Source: Actinoallomurus iriomotensis (lineage in GTDB: Bacteria; Actinomycetota; Actinomycetes; Streptosporangiales; Streptosporangiaceae). From it: a DNA stretch of 64,000 bases. Positions 17,757-25,730 of the stretch are shown in pieces. The stretch covers positions 1,389,898-1,453,897 of the forward strand of contig NZ_BSTJ01000001.1 in the NCBI RefSeq assembly GCF_030269445.1, given 5' to 3'. The notes beneath the pieces are model-generated. The model was not told the DNA's origin. It saw nothing but the letters and a program-made list of their open reading frames with translations, and did not search any database. Positions within the stretch are counted from its first letter, which is position 1; each line of letters begins with the position of its first letter. Made by a program: the position numbers and the translations under genes.

Positions 17757-18656
17757 GTGCACATCGGTCCTCTGCGCCGCCGCGGCATCGCGTTGGGCAT
17801 CACCGTCATGGCAGGCGCCCTCGCGCTGTCCGCGTGTAACGCCAAGACCACGACCCCGGGCAAGAAGAGCGCCCTGGACACGATCAAGAAGAACGGCAAG
17901 ATCGTGATCGCCACGGACGCGTCGTACGCGCCCAACGAGTTCAAGCAGAACGGGCAGGTCGTCGGCTTCGACGTCGACCTGGGCGGCGCGATCGCCCAGA
18001 AGCTCGGGGTCAAGGCGGAGTTCCAGGACGTCAAGTTCGACAACATCCTGCCGGCGCTGCAGAGCAAGAAGTACGACATCAGCCTGTCGTCCTTCACCGA
18101 CAACAAGCAGCGCGAGCAGAGCTTCGACTTCGTGACCTACTTCTCCGCCGGCACCGGCCTGATGGTGAAGGCGGGCAACCCGCTGAAGCTCTCGCCGGAC
18201 GACCTGTCGCTGTGCGGCAAGAAGGTCGCGGTGGAGAAGGGCACCACGCAGGAGGACGAGCTGACGCCCAAGTCGAGCGCCAAGCCCGACGCCGGCGCCC
18301 GCGTGGACAAGTGCAAGCAGGGCGGCAAGCCGGCTCCGGTGAAGGTCTCCCTCGACGACCAGAACGCCGCCAACCTGGCGCTCGGCAACGGCCGCGCCGA
18401 CGCCGTACTGGCCGACTCCCCCGTCGCCGCGTACGCGGCCAAGGAGTCGAACGGCAAGTTCGTCATCGCGGGCAAGGCCTACGACACCGCGCCGTACGGC
18501 ATCGCGATCCCCAAGAACGAGAACGAGCTGCGGGACGCGATCCAGAAGGCGGTCAAGGACCTGATCGGCGACGGCACGTACAAGCAGCTGACCGACAAGT
18601 GGGGCATCTCCGACGGTGGTATCACCGACCCCAAGGTCAACGGCGCCACCGGCTGA
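17757..18656 (+). CDS. Polar amino-acid ABC solute-binding lipoprotein 2
   Basis: This 299-residue paralogue of the preceding gene is probably a tandem duplicate. GTG 17757 follows AAGGAGG. The signal peptide (HIGPLRRRG, hydrophobic segment) ends in the lipobox LSAC. Family blocks are YAPNEFKQNGQVVGFDVDLG, YDISLSSFTDNKQREQS and LADSPVAAYAAKES. It is separated from the permease gene by 7 bp, so it is likely the principal binding protein. Basic or polar amino acids are the probable ligands, but specificity cannot be read. Confidence 0.93.
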   Translation: MHIGPLRRRGIALGITVMAGALALSACNAKTTTPGKKSALDTIKKNGKIVIATDASYAPNEFKQNGQVVGFDVDLGGAIAQKLGVKAEFQDVKFDNILPALQSKKYDISLSSFTDNKQREQSFDFVTYFSAGTGLMVKAGNPLKLSPDDLSLCGKKVAVEKGTTQEDELTPKSSAKPDAGARVDKCKQGGKPAPVKVSLDDQNAANLALGNGRADAVLADSPVAAYAAKESNGKFVIAGKAYDTAPYGIAIPKNENELRDAIQKAVKDLIGDGTYKQLTDKWGISDGGITDPKVNGATG

Positions 18657-18663
18657 GGACGCC

Positions 18664-19623
18664 GTGACCGACATCGACACGACGGAACCGGTACGGCCTG
18701 AGACGATCAAGGCCGTACCGGTCCGGCATCCGGGCAGGTGGGTCAGCGCGGCGATCGTGCTGGTGCTCGCCGCGATGCTCGTCCACATGCTGTTCACCAA
18801 CCCGAATCTGGACTGGTCGACGTTCGGGAAGTACTTCTTCGACGGCGGCATCCTCAAGGGCCTGGTGGCGACGCTCGAGCTGACCGTGATCGCGATGGCC
18901 ATCGGCATCGTCGGCGGCGTGGTCCTGGCGCTGATGCGGCTGTCGTCCAACCCGATGCTGTCCTCGGCGGCGTGGCTGTACATCTGGTTCTTCCGCGGTA
19001 CGCCGGTGCTGGTGCAGCTGATCTTCTGGTTCAACATCAAGGCGCTGTTCGGCGACATCTCGATCGGCATCCCGTTCGGGCCGACGTTCATCACCTGGGA
19101 CGTCAACAGCCTGGTCACCACGTTCGTCGCGGCGATCCTCGGCCTCGGCCTGAACGAGGCGGCGTACATGTCGGAGGTCGTACGGGCCGGGATCCTGTCC
19201 GTCGACGAGGGCCAGACCGAGGCCGCGCAGGCCCTGGGCATGCGACGGCTGAAGGTCATGCGGCGGATCGTGCTGCCCCAGGCGATGCGCGTGATCATCC
19301 CGCCGACCGGCAACGAGACCATCTCGATGCTGAAGACCACCTCGCTGGCGTCGACGGTGGCCTTCACCGAGCTGCTGAAGGCCGGCGAGGACATCTTCAA
19401 CGCGAACTACCGGACCATCCCCCTGCTGATCGTGGTGAGCGTCTGGTACATCATCGTGACCTCGGTGCTGTCGGTCGGGCAGTACTACCTGGAGCGGTAC
19501 TACGGCCGGGGCTCCTCCCGCGAGCTGCCCCCGACCCCGCTGCAGCGGCTGCTGCGGCGTAACCTCACGAGCTTCCACGTCCGGCCGCCGATGCCGATGC
19601 GGAACCCGGAGGGGGACAGATGA
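18664..19623 (+). CDS. Amino-acid ABC transporter permease
   Basis: This 319-residue inner-membrane permease of the HisMQ/GlnP type has several transmembrane helices: about 27-46, 65-95, a middle set around 150-170, and a last one near 255-280. The EAA loop that docks the ATPase is clear ([20 protein letters not shown]). An extended N-terminal cytoplasmic leader and an Arg/Pro-rich tail flank the core. GTG 18664 lies 7 bp after the binding-protein gene. Its stop overlaps the ATPase start by ATGA. A single permease gene implies a homodimer. Confidence 0.94.
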   Translation: MTDIDTTEPVRPETIKAVPVRHPGRWVSAAIVLVLAAMLVHMLFTNPNLDWSTFGKYFFDGGILKGLVATLELTVIAMAIGIVGGVVLALMRLSSNPMLSSAAWLYIWFFRGTPVLVQLIFWFNIKALFGDISIGIPFGPTFITWDVNSLVTTFVAAILGLGLNEAAYMSEVVRAGILSVDEGQTEAAQALGMRRLKVMRRIVLPQAMRVIIPPTGNETISMLKTTSLASTVAFTELLKAGEDIFNANYRTIPLLIVVSVWYIIVTSVLSVGQYYLERYYGRGSSRELPPTPLQRLLRRNLTSFHVRPPMPMRNPEGDR

Positions 19624-20384
19624 GCGAGCCGATGGTCAAGGCGGAGGGCATTCACAAGTTCTTCGGGCGGCTGCACGTGCTGCGCGGCATCGACCTGGAG
19701 GTCGAGTCCGGGGAGGTCATGTGCGTCATCGGCCCCTCGGGTTCGGGCAAGTCGACCTTCCTGCGCTGCATGAACCACCTGGAGAAGATCGACTCCGGCC
19801 GGCTCTGGGTGGACGGCGACCTCGTGGGCTACCGCCAGCGCGGCGAGAAACTGCACGAGATGCGCGAGAGGGACGTCGCGGCGCAACGACGGGACATCGG
19901 GATGGTGTTCCAGCGCTTCAACCTGTTCCCGCACATGACCGCGCTGGAGAACATCATGGAGGCGCCGGTCCAGGTCAGAGGCGAGCCGAAGGCCGCCGTA
20001 CGCGAGCGGGCACGGGAACTGCTCGACCGCGTCGGCCTGTCGGACAAGGTCGGCAGCTACCCGTCGCAGCTGTCCGGCGGCCAGCAGCAGCGGGTCGCGA
20101 TCGCGCGGGCACTGGCGATGGAGCCGAAGCTGATGCTGTTCGACGAGCCGACGAGCGCGCTCGACCCCGAACTGGTCGGGGACGTGCTCGACGTGATGCG
20201 GCAGCTGGCGGTGGACGGCATGACGATGGTCGTGGTGACGCACGAGATGGGGTTCGCCCGGGAGGTCGGCGACTCCCTCGTGTTCATGGACGAGGGCGCG
20301 ATCGTCGAACAGGGCCGCCCACGCGAGGTGCTGAGCGATCCCCAGCACCAGCGCACGCGCGACTTCCTGTCCAAGGTCCTCTGA
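19620..20384 (+). CDS. Amino-acid ABC transporter ATP-binding protein
   Basis: This 254-residue ATPase of the GlnQ/HisP class drives the amino-acid importer encoded just upstream. Motifs are intact: Walker [11 protein letters not shown]-loop [15 protein letters not shown], signature [15 protein letters not shown], Walker [15 protein letters not shown], and switch His in [10 protein letters not shown]. The insertion [22 protein letters not shown] near the Q-loop is longer than in the simplest homologues. It is translationally coupled to the permease and followed by a strong hairpin, so it closes the operon. Confidence 0.96.
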   Translation: MSEPMVKAEGIHKFFGRLHVLRGIDLEVESGEVMCVIGPSGSGKSTFLRCMNHLEKIDSGRLWVDGDLVGYRQRGEKLHEMRERDVAAQRRDIGMVFQRFNLFPHMTALENIMEAPVQVRGEPKAAVRERARELLDRVGLSDKVGSYPSQLSGGQQQRVAIARALAMEPKLMLFDEPTSALDPELVGDVLDVMRQLAVDGMTMVVVTHEMGFAREVGDSLVFMDEGAIVEQGRPREVLSDPQHQRTRDFLSKVL

Positions 20385-20389
20385 GAAGG

Positions 20390-20425
20390 GGTGGCGGCGG
20401 AGTTCTCACACAGTCCGCCGCCACC
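20390..20425 (+). terminator. Terminator of ABC operon
   Basis: A 12-bp stem (GGTGGCGGCGGA with TCCGCCGCCACC) and a 12-nt loop start 5 bp after the ATPase stop. No T-run. Confidence 0.7.
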
Positions 20426-20579
20426 ACCTCCGACCGGGCGTGTCACGGCGGCCGTACGGCCTCGCGCCGCGATTACGGCAAATCTGTCATATCCGGCAAG
20501 CCGGGCTTCCTCTCCGCAGCGTCGTGGAGTGTAATAGCCGGATCAGCACCACAGCCTCTGCCTCGCGTAGGAGCGGCCC

Positions 20580-21137
20580 GTGGACCTCGCGTCGTACGCC
20601 GATCTGGCGGTCCGGCTGGTGAACACCCAGACGGCCGAGGGCGACCGTCTGGGGGATCTCGACGCGCTCCGGGACCTTCTCACGGCCGGGCCGCACCTGT
20701 CCGGCCGGGTCGCCAAGCCCGACCTCGAGGCGATGGTGCAGCTGCGGGCGGACCTTCGTTCGATCTTCGAGTCGGTGACCGCGGGCGATGAGGACGGCGC
20801 CGCCGAGGGCATCAACTCCCTGCTGCTCCAGCACCCGGTGCATCCCCAGATCTCCGCCCACGACGGGCAGCGCTGGCACCTGCACATCACCGAGAGCGGC
20901 TCGATCCCCGACCGGTACGCCGCCGGGGCGGCCATGGGCCTGGCGGTCTACGTCTCCGCCGAGGGGCTCGACCGGCTCGCGATCTGCCACGCGAAGCCGT
21001 GCCGCAACGTCTTCATCGACACCTCCTCGAACCGGTCCCGCCGCTACTGCTCCGACCAGTGCGCCGGACGCGCCGAGGCCGGGGTTCGCGCCGTCTCTCA
21101 GGGCGGGCCCAGCCGCAGTGACGGCTTCGGCCAGTAG
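20580..21137 (+). CDS. CGNR zinc-finger, ABATE-domain regulator
   Basis: This 185-residue putative stress-related transcription regulator has an N-terminal ABATE domain (VRLVNTQTAEGDRLGDLDAL...) and a C-terminal CGNR-type zinc finger. The finger reads CHAKPCRNVFIDTSSNRSRRYCSDQC, given here as positions 139-164, with four Cys ligands. The signature is CRNVFID rather than CGNVF. GTG 20580 follows TAGGAG. Its end overlaps the convergent sodX gene by about 40 bp. Target genes are unknown. Confidence 0.87.
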   Translation: MDLASYADLAVRLVNTQTAEGDRLGDLDALRDLLTAGPHLSGRVAKPDLEAMVQLRADLRSIFESVTAGDEDGAAEGINSLLLQHPVHPQISAHDGQRWHLHITESGSIPDRYAAGAAMGLAVYVSAEGLDRLAICHAKPCRNVFIDTSSNRSRRYCSDQCAGRAEAGVRAVSQGGPSRSDGFGQ

Positions 21138-21409
21138 CGGAGCACGACCCGCCCGACGATCAGGGCGTCGGGCACCGCGCCGAAGTCCCAGCTGTCCTGG
21201 CGGCCCGCGGCGCGCTGGTTGTCGCTCTCCAGCCACCAGCCGTCCGCCTCGTGCCGTACGGCCCGCTTGACGATCAGCAGATCCCGGTGGGGATGGCGGG
21301 CGACCACGACGCTGCCGGGGACGATCCGCGCGCCGGAGCGTACGAGCAGCCAGTCTCCGGGACGCAGCGCGGGCAGCATCGACTCGCCCGTCACTTCGAC
21401 CGCGCGCAT
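21098..21409 (-). CDS. sodX: Ni-SOD maturation protease (S26 family)
   Basis: This 103-residue minimal S26 signal-peptidase-like protein is divergently adjacent to sodN. The catalytic Ser10 lies in GESMLPALRPGD and the general-base Lys48 in LLIVKRAV. The short form without an N-terminal membrane anchor is typical of SodX, which removes the SodN leader before nickel binding. Its 3' end overlaps the CGNR gene. Confidence 0.88.
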   Translation of the reverse strand: MRAVEVTGESMLPALRPGDWLLVRSGARIVPGSVVVARHPHRDLLIVKRAVRHEADGWWLESDNQRAAGRQDSWDFGAVPDALIVGRVVLRYWPKPSLRLGPP

Positions 21410-21502
21410 GGTGATGAACCTCTCCGCTCAGGGGTAAGGGGCCCAGGAGTAGTGTCTTGTAACTGCAGCACGCTCTACGAAAGACAACGGAAGGACACGC
21501 AG

Positions 21503-21904
21503 GTGCTTGCACGATTTCTGCGCCCCAAGGCCACGGTGTCCGCACACTGTGACCTGCCCTGCGGCATCTACGACCCGGCTCAGGCCCGGATCGAGGCCGA
21601 GTCGGTCAAGGCGATCGTCGAGAAGTACGAGGCCAACGAGGACCCGGTCTTCCGCGCTCGCGCGCTGATCATCAAGGAGCAGCGCTCCGAGCTGGTCAAG
21701 CACCACCTCTGGGTCCTGTGGACGGACTACTTCAAGCCGCCGCACTTCGAAAAGTACCCTCAGCTCCACCAGCTGTTCAACGAGGCCACCAAGCTCGCCG
21801 GTGCCTCCGGCACCAAGGGCGGCGTCGACAAGGCGAAGGCCGACGAGCTCCTCGCGAAGATCGACGAGATCAGCAAGATCTTCTGGGAGACCAAGAACGC
21901 CTGA
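21503..21904 (+). CDS. sodN: Nickel superoxide dismutase
   Basis: This 133-residue Ni-SOD precursor dismutates superoxide in the cytoplasm. A 14-residue leader (MLARFLRPKATVSA) precedes the nickel hook HCDLPCGIYDP; cleavage exposes His1, Cys2 and Cys6. The rest (ALIIKEQRSELVKHH, LWTDYFKPPHFEKYP, KIFWETK) matches the four-helix family throughout. GTG 21503 follows GGAAGGA. Expression in relatives is controlled by nickel through Nur. I see only a weak partial Nur-like TTGTAA motif near 21455, so regulation is unproven here. Confidence 0.97.
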   Translation: MLARFLRPKATVSAHCDLPCGIYDPAQARIEAESVKAIVEKYEANEDPVFRARALIIKEQRSELVKHHLWVLWTDYFKPPHFEKYPQLHQLFNEATKLAGASGTKGGVDKAKADELLAKIDEISKIFWETKNA

Positions 21905-21948
21905 GGACTCCCGGCCGGGCATGAGTTCCCGAGCGTGAGTCCACCCAC

Positions 21949-22001
21949 GGCGAGGACCGCCCGCGGGTCATCCGCGAGCACGGTCCTCGCCGTGTCCTTT
22001 T
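21949..22001 (+). terminator. Terminator of sodN
   Basis: An 11-bp stem (GGCGAGGACCG, 21949-21959, with CGGTCCTCGCC, 21981-21991) is followed by GTGTCCTTTTC. The loop is 21 nt and can fold further. Confidence 0.7.
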
Positions 22002-22196
22002 CAAGCTTGGTAACCGGAAGATTCAGCTGGTCATCGTACGATTACGAGCAAAAGGGCAGGACTCCAGCGACCCGCCGGTGGATCCGCCTCGCGCAGTGGA
22101 AAGATCCCTTGGTGATATGCAGGCGCGCCGGACGCGCGAGTAGGTACGCGCAAGCGGTAGTTTCAAGGGAGCGGGAAGCCCCAACTAGGGAGTGAC

Positions 22197-22616
22197 GTGA
22201 CCGAGGAAACCGCAGCCATGCCGGCCAGTCTTTCTGACGTCCGCGATGTGGTGACCGTGCGGCTGCCGGCTGACAGCGCCTACCTGTCCGTGCTGCGCAC
22301 GGCGACGGCCGGGCTGGCGGCGCGTCTCGACTTCAACCTTGACGAGATCGAGGATCTGCGCATCGCGATCGACGAGGCGTGCGCGATGCTCCTCGCCCAG
22401 GCGGTTCCCGGCACCGACCTGACGTGTGAGTTCGAGCTGACCGACGATGCGATGAGCATCGGCGTGTCGGTCCTCACCGTCGACGGCCGGCAGCCGAGCC
22501 GTGACACCTTCGCGTGGACCGTCCTGAGCTCGCTCGCCGGCGACGTCGACGCCGAGGTCGGCGCCGACGACCGGGTGACGATCGTCCTGCAGAAACGGCG
22601 CGGGCAGACGACGTGA
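22197..22616 (+). CDS. RsbW/SpoIIAB-like anti-sigma factor kinase
   Basis: This 139-residue GHKL-type ATPase of the anti-sigma-B class should sequester the sigma factor encoded just downstream. Motifs: DFNLDEIEDLRIAIDEACAML (N-box region) and a later TVLSSLAGDVDAEV block; the G1 loop is degenerate. Start GTG 22197 follows AGGGAGTGAC. No anti-anti-sigma gene lies nearby. Its stop overlaps a short intervening ORF that in turn overlaps the sigma gene. In S. coelicolor the equivalent pair is, from memory, the SigH anti-sigma and SigH. Confidence 0.9.
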   Translation: MTEETAAMPASLSDVRDVVTVRLPADSAYLSVLRTATAGLAARLDFNLDEIEDLRIAIDEACAMLLAQAVPGTDLTCEFELTDDAMSIGVSVLTVDGRQPSRDTFAWTVLSSLAGDVDAEVGADDRVTIVLQKRRGQTT

Positions 22617-22735
22617 TCAGAGTCCAAGTGGCACCGCACCGCCCGGCCCGCCCGTCGCACGAGTCCCAGCCGCGAAGCGAGGGAACCGACCGGCGCGGCA
22701 CCTTGGTCATGGGGCCGACGAAGGAGGTCCCATGA
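22613..22735 (+). CDS. Bridging micro-ORF between anti-sigma and sigma genes
   Basis: This 40-codon ORF starts at a GTG overlapping the anti-sigma stop (GTGA) and ends with a TGA overlapping the sigma start (ATGA). Its last codons encode ..GPTKEVP, and the DNA for TKE is ACGAAGGAGG, the Shine-Dalgarno of the sigma gene. The middle PRSEGTD resembles the MxERSE start of the other micro-ORFs. It may act as a translational relay rather than encode a working peptide. Confidence 0.45.
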   Translation: MIRVQVAPHRPARPSHESQPRSEGTDRRGTLVMGPTKEVP

Positions 22736-23532
22736 CCGAGAAGACGACGGTGGCGGGCAGCAACGAGCACAGCGTGCCGGACCGCGCGCGGGCGCGCATG
22801 CTGTTCGAACGCCTCTCCACGCTTCCCGAGGGCGACCCGGAGCGTCAGCGCATCCGCGACGAGCTGGTCGAGCTGCACCTCCCGCTCGTGGAGTACCTCG
22901 CCCGCCGGTTCCGCAACCGCGGCGAGTGGCTCGACGACCTGATCCAGGTGGCGACGATCGGCCTGATCAAGTCGATCGACCGCTTCGACCTCGAACGCGG
23001 AGTGGAGTTCTCCACGTACGCGACGCCGACGATCGTCGGTGAGATCAAGCGTCACTTCCGCGACAAGGGGTGGGCGGTCCGCGTCCCCCGGCGGCTCCAG
23101 GAGCTCAAGCTGTCGCTGACCAAGGCGATCAGCGACCTCGCCCAGCGCGAGGGCCGCGCGCCCACCGTCAGCGAGCTGGCCGAGCACCTGCAGATGAGCG
23201 AGGAAGAGGTGCTGGAGGGACTGGAGTCGGCGAACGCCTACTCCACGGTCTCCCTGGACGCCCCCGACTCGGGCGATGAGGACGCGCCGGCGGTCGCCGA
23301 CTCGCTCGGCATCGTCGACGACGCCTTGGAGGGCGTCGAATACCGCGAGTCGCTCAAGCCGCTGCTGGAAAAGCTGCCCGCGCGCGAGAAGCGCATCCTG
23401 TTGCTCCGGTTCTTCGGCAACATGACGCAGTCGCAGATCGCGGCCGAGCTGGGCATCTCCCAGATGCACGTGTCCCGGCTCCTGGCCCGCACGCTCGCCC
23501 AGCTGCGCGACGGCCTCACCGCCGACGACTGA
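22732..23532 (+). CDS. SigB/SigF/SigG-subfamily RNA polymerase sigma factor
   Basis: This 266-residue stress-type sigma-70 factor has region 2 (PLVEYLARRFRNRGEWLDDLIQ, then GLIKSIDRFD), region 3 (HFRDKGWAVRVPRRLQEL) and region 4 (LRFFGNMTQSQIAAELGISQ, MHVSRLL). Start ATG 22732 has a perfect AAGGAGG. It is likely held by the upstream RsbW-like protein and released under osmotic or other stress. It ends at a strong convergent hairpin. Confidence 0.95.
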   Translation: MTEKTTVAGSNEHSVPDRARARMLFERLSTLPEGDPERQRIRDELVELHLPLVEYLARRFRNRGEWLDDLIQVATIGLIKSIDRFDLERGVEFSTYATPTIVGEIKRHFRDKGWAVRVPRRLQELKLSLTKAISDLAQREGRAPTVSELAEHLQMSEEEVLEGLESANAYSTVSLDAPDSGDEDAPAVADSLGIVDDALEGVEYRESLKPLLEKLPAREKRILLLRFFGNMTQSQIAAELGISQMHVSRLLARTLAQLRDGLTADD

Positions 23533-23548
23533 GAGAAGACGACGTACG

Positions 23549-23584
23549 AAGAGGCTGCCCGGGAAGGATCCCGGGCAGCCTCTT
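23549..23584. terminator. Convergent terminator after sigma gene
   Basis: A 16-bp stem (arms starting AAGAGGCTGCC and ending GGCAGCCTCTT) with an AGGA loop lies between the sigma gene and the opposing membrane-protein gene. It can serve both. Confidence 0.75.
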
Positions 23585-23598
23585 CGTCGGTCTTGGGC

Positions 23599-23976
23599 TC
23601 AGTCCTGGTCGAGGGCCCGCGTGGTCGGGGGGCTCAGCAGCGCCGCCGCGGCGGCGACGGCCACCACGATCAGGACGCCGCCGAGGATCTGCCGGCTGCT
23701 CTGGATCATCGAGATCGCGGCGATCACCGCGAAGATCTGGGTGAGCAGGGCAGGCGCACGCCCCCAGCGTCGTACCTGCCACAGCCCGCGGCCGACCGCG
23801 ACGATGCCGACGCCGGCGGCGATGGCCATGACGGCGAGGACGACCGCGCTGGCGAGGTCGTTCGGGCTGCCGACGATCGCCTCGACGCCGACGTACAGGC
23901 CGACCGCGACCACGGCGGCCCCCTCGACGGCCTCGATGGCCGCCGCCGTGCTCAGGGTCATGGGACGTGTGGACAC
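23599..23976 (-). CDS. Small four-helix membrane protein
   Basis: This 125-residue integral membrane protein has four hydrophobic segments (about 9-28, 38-60, 73-92, 100-117). It begins STRPMTLSTAAAIEAVEG. GTG 23976 with GGGG just upstream is chosen; ATG 23961 five codons in is an alternative. The open frame continues far upstream antisense to the lipid kinase, but that part has no membrane character and is a shadow. Proteins of this look next to SigB-type sigma genes are of unknown function. Confidence 0.72.
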   Translation of the reverse strand: MSTRPMTLSTAAAIEAVEGAAVVAVGLYVGVEAIVGSPNDLASAVVLAVMAIAAGVGIVAVGRGLWQVRRWGRAPALLTQIFAVIAAISMIQSSRQILGGVLIVVAVAAAAALLSPPTTRALDQD

Positions 23977-24063
23977 AGCCCCGAACACTATCCGGATCAC
24001 CGGCACCCGGTCACCGAGGGTGCGTGATCGAGGCAATGGTGCGTGGAAGCTACCCTTTTGCAC

Positions 24064-24990
24064 GTGCGTGCACTTCTCATCGCCAACCCCAAGGCGACGA
24101 CCACGTCCCGGCGAGCCCGTGACGTGCTGATGCGCGCGTTCGCCGGCGAGGTACGCCTTGAGCTCGCCGAGACCCAGCGGCGCGGTCACGCCACCGAGCT
24201 CGCCGCGCAGGCCGCCGGCGAGGGGTACGACGTGGTGATCGCGCTGGGCGGCGACGGCACCGTGAACGAGGCGGTCAACGGCCTGCTCGCCGACGGCCCC
24301 TCCCCCGACGTGCCCGCGCTCGCGATCGTGCCGACCGGCAGCGCCAACGTGTTCGCCCGCGCGCTCGGCATGCAGAACAACCCGCTCGACGCCGCCGGCC
24401 AGGTGCTGGAGGCGCTGCGCGCCGGCCGCAGCCGTACGGTCGGGCTGGGCCAGGCCGGCAGCCGCTACTTCACCTTCTGCGCGGGCCTCGGGCTGGACGC
24501 CGAGGTGGTGCACGCGGTCGAGAAGCTGCGCGACTCCGGGTCCCGCGCCTACTCCACGCTCTACGCGCGCACCGCGCTGCGGCAGTTCTTCGTGCTGACG
24601 GACCGCCGCCGGCCGGCGCTCACGCTGGAGGCGCCGTCCAAGCCTCCGCTCGGCCACATCTTCATCGGGATCGTCTCCAACACCGCGCCCTGGACGTACG
24701 CCGGGCGGTGGCCGATCGACCCGAACCCGCGGGCGAGCTTCGCCACCGGGCTGGACCTGTTCGCGCTGCGCAGGTTCGACGTCCTGTCGACGCTGGGGGT
24801 CCTGGCGCAGATCGTGCCGCCGTTCAACCGGCTCCCCCGGGGCGGTCACATCCTCGGGTTGCATGATCTTCCCGAGTTCACGCTGCGTTCCCGGCGGCCC
24901 ATCGCGTTCCAGGTCGACGGCGACTATCTGGGGCAGCGGGAGTTCGTCACGTTCCGCTCTGTCCCGAAGGCTGTGCGTGTTGTGATCTGA
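24064..24990 (+). CDS. Diacylglycerol-kinase-family lipid kinase
   Basis: This 308-residue enzyme of the DagK/YegS-type lipid kinase family phosphorylates diacylglycerol or a related lipid. The catalytic-domain block LGGDGTVNEAVNGLL and PTGSANVFARALG are intact, as is GLGLDAEVV. The last third is the beta-sandwich domain ending FQVDGDYLGQREFVTFRSVP. GTG 24064 begins the normal RALLIANPKATTTS; a TACCCT about 8 bases upstream suggests a leaderless transcript. The longer GTG at 24043 adds seven residues. Confidence 0.9.
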   Translation: MRALLIANPKATTTSRRARDVLMRAFAGEVRLELAETQRRGHATELAAQAAGEGYDVVIALGGDGTVNEAVNGLLADGPSPDVPALAIVPTGSANVFARALGMQNNPLDAAGQVLEALRAGRSRTVGLGQAGSRYFTFCAGLGLDAEVVHAVEKLRDSGSRAYSTLYARTALRQFFVLTDRRRPALTLEAPSKPPLGHIFIGIVSNTAPWTYAGRWPIDPNPRASFATGLDLFALRRFDVLSTLGVLAQIVPPFNRLPRGGHILGLHDLPEFTLRSRRPIAFQVDGDYLGQREFVTFRSVPKAVRVVI

Positions 24991-25041
24991 GGTGACCTGC
25001 CGGAAGCGTGTTTCGATTGTGTGACACATCCGACAGCCATA

Positions 25042-25063
25042 CTTTGAGAAAACTTTCTCAAAG
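25042..25063. promoter_or_regulatory. 22-bp perfect palindrome upstream of wblE
   Basis: Arms CTTTGAGAAA and TTTCTCAAAG are separated by AC, about 180 bp upstream of the wblE start. It is AT-richer than its surroundings. Its symmetry and position suggest an operator for a dimeric regulator. The factor is unknown. Confidence 0.5.
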
Positions 25064-25243
25064 GCCTTGCGCCCCTCCGGACGCCCTGAGAATCTCTAAA
25101 GAGGCGCGAAGACATGGGATAACACCTCGAGCGCGCCACGACAACTTCCCCGGGCCATGCCACCGCACCCGGTTGTTCGTTACATCGTGAAACCGTTCAC
25201 AAGTGGAGTCATGGCTTCACGCTCGATTGAAGGAGTGGACCGC

Positions 25244-25498
25244 ATGGACTGGCGCCACCGCGCTGCCTGCCGTGACGAGGACCCCGAGCTGTTCTTCCCG
25301 ATCGGCAACACCGGCCCCGCACTCGTGCAGATCGAAGAAGCCAAGCAGGTGTGCCGTCGCTGCCCCGTCACCGAGTCGTGTCTGCAGTGGGCCCTCAACT
25401 CCGGCCAGGACGCCGGCGTGTGGGGAGCGATGAGCGAGGACGAGCGCCGTGCGCTGAAGCGCCGCCGCGCCCGTGCCCGTGCGCGCGCCCACGCCTGA
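25244..25498 (+). CDS. whiB1: WhiB-family iron-sulfur regulator (WblE/WhiB1 type)
   Basis: This 84-residue WhiB-like protein binds a 4Fe-4S cluster and interacts with the principal sigma factor. The four cluster ligands are Cys9, Cys37, Cys40 and Cys46, followed by the turn GVWGAMSEDERRAL and a strongly basic tail (KRRRARARARAHA). ATG 25244 with AAGGAG upstream matches the family start MDWRHRAACRDEDPELFFP. The pairing with an opposing pdtaS gene is as in Mycobacterium (Rv3219/Rv3220c). The long leader contains a perfect palindrome. Confidence 0.95.
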   Translation: MDWRHRAACRDEDPELFFPIGNTGPALVQIEEAKQVCRRCPVTESCLQWALNSGQDAGVWGAMSEDERRALKRRRARARARAHA

Positions 25499-25582
25499 GC
25501 CTCACCAGAAGGCACGCCCCACCTGCCGTCGATCCCCTCCGGCACCGCGCCTCCGACGATGGACCCGCGGCCTGCCGTCCCA

Positions 25583-25618
25583 AGCGCCCGTGGCCCGACC
25601 ACGGGCGCTGCGCTTTTC
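25583..25618 (+). terminator. Terminator after whiB1
   Basis: An 11-bp stem (AGCGCCCGTGG with CCACGGGCGCT) and a 5-nt loop are followed by GCGCTTTTCC. It lies about 85 bp after the whiB1 stop. Confidence 0.7.
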
Positions 25619-25730
25619 CGCCCTCGTACGGGCATGAGCTCCCAAACCCGTCTTCTCGTATGTAACTTCCCCCGCCGGGGTCTTCTCACGCCTCACGACC
25701 ACCGGTGACCGCTCGCGCGGCAGTCTCCCA

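Noticed and set aside
21440-21470. Nur box upstream of sodN
   Set aside because: TTGTAA is followed by no matching second half, so the match is too weak to report as a site.
23977-25029. Upstream extension of the small membrane-protein frame (minus strand)
   Set aside because: It is antisense to the lipid kinase and lacks recognisable features; only 23599-23976 looks like a real protein.
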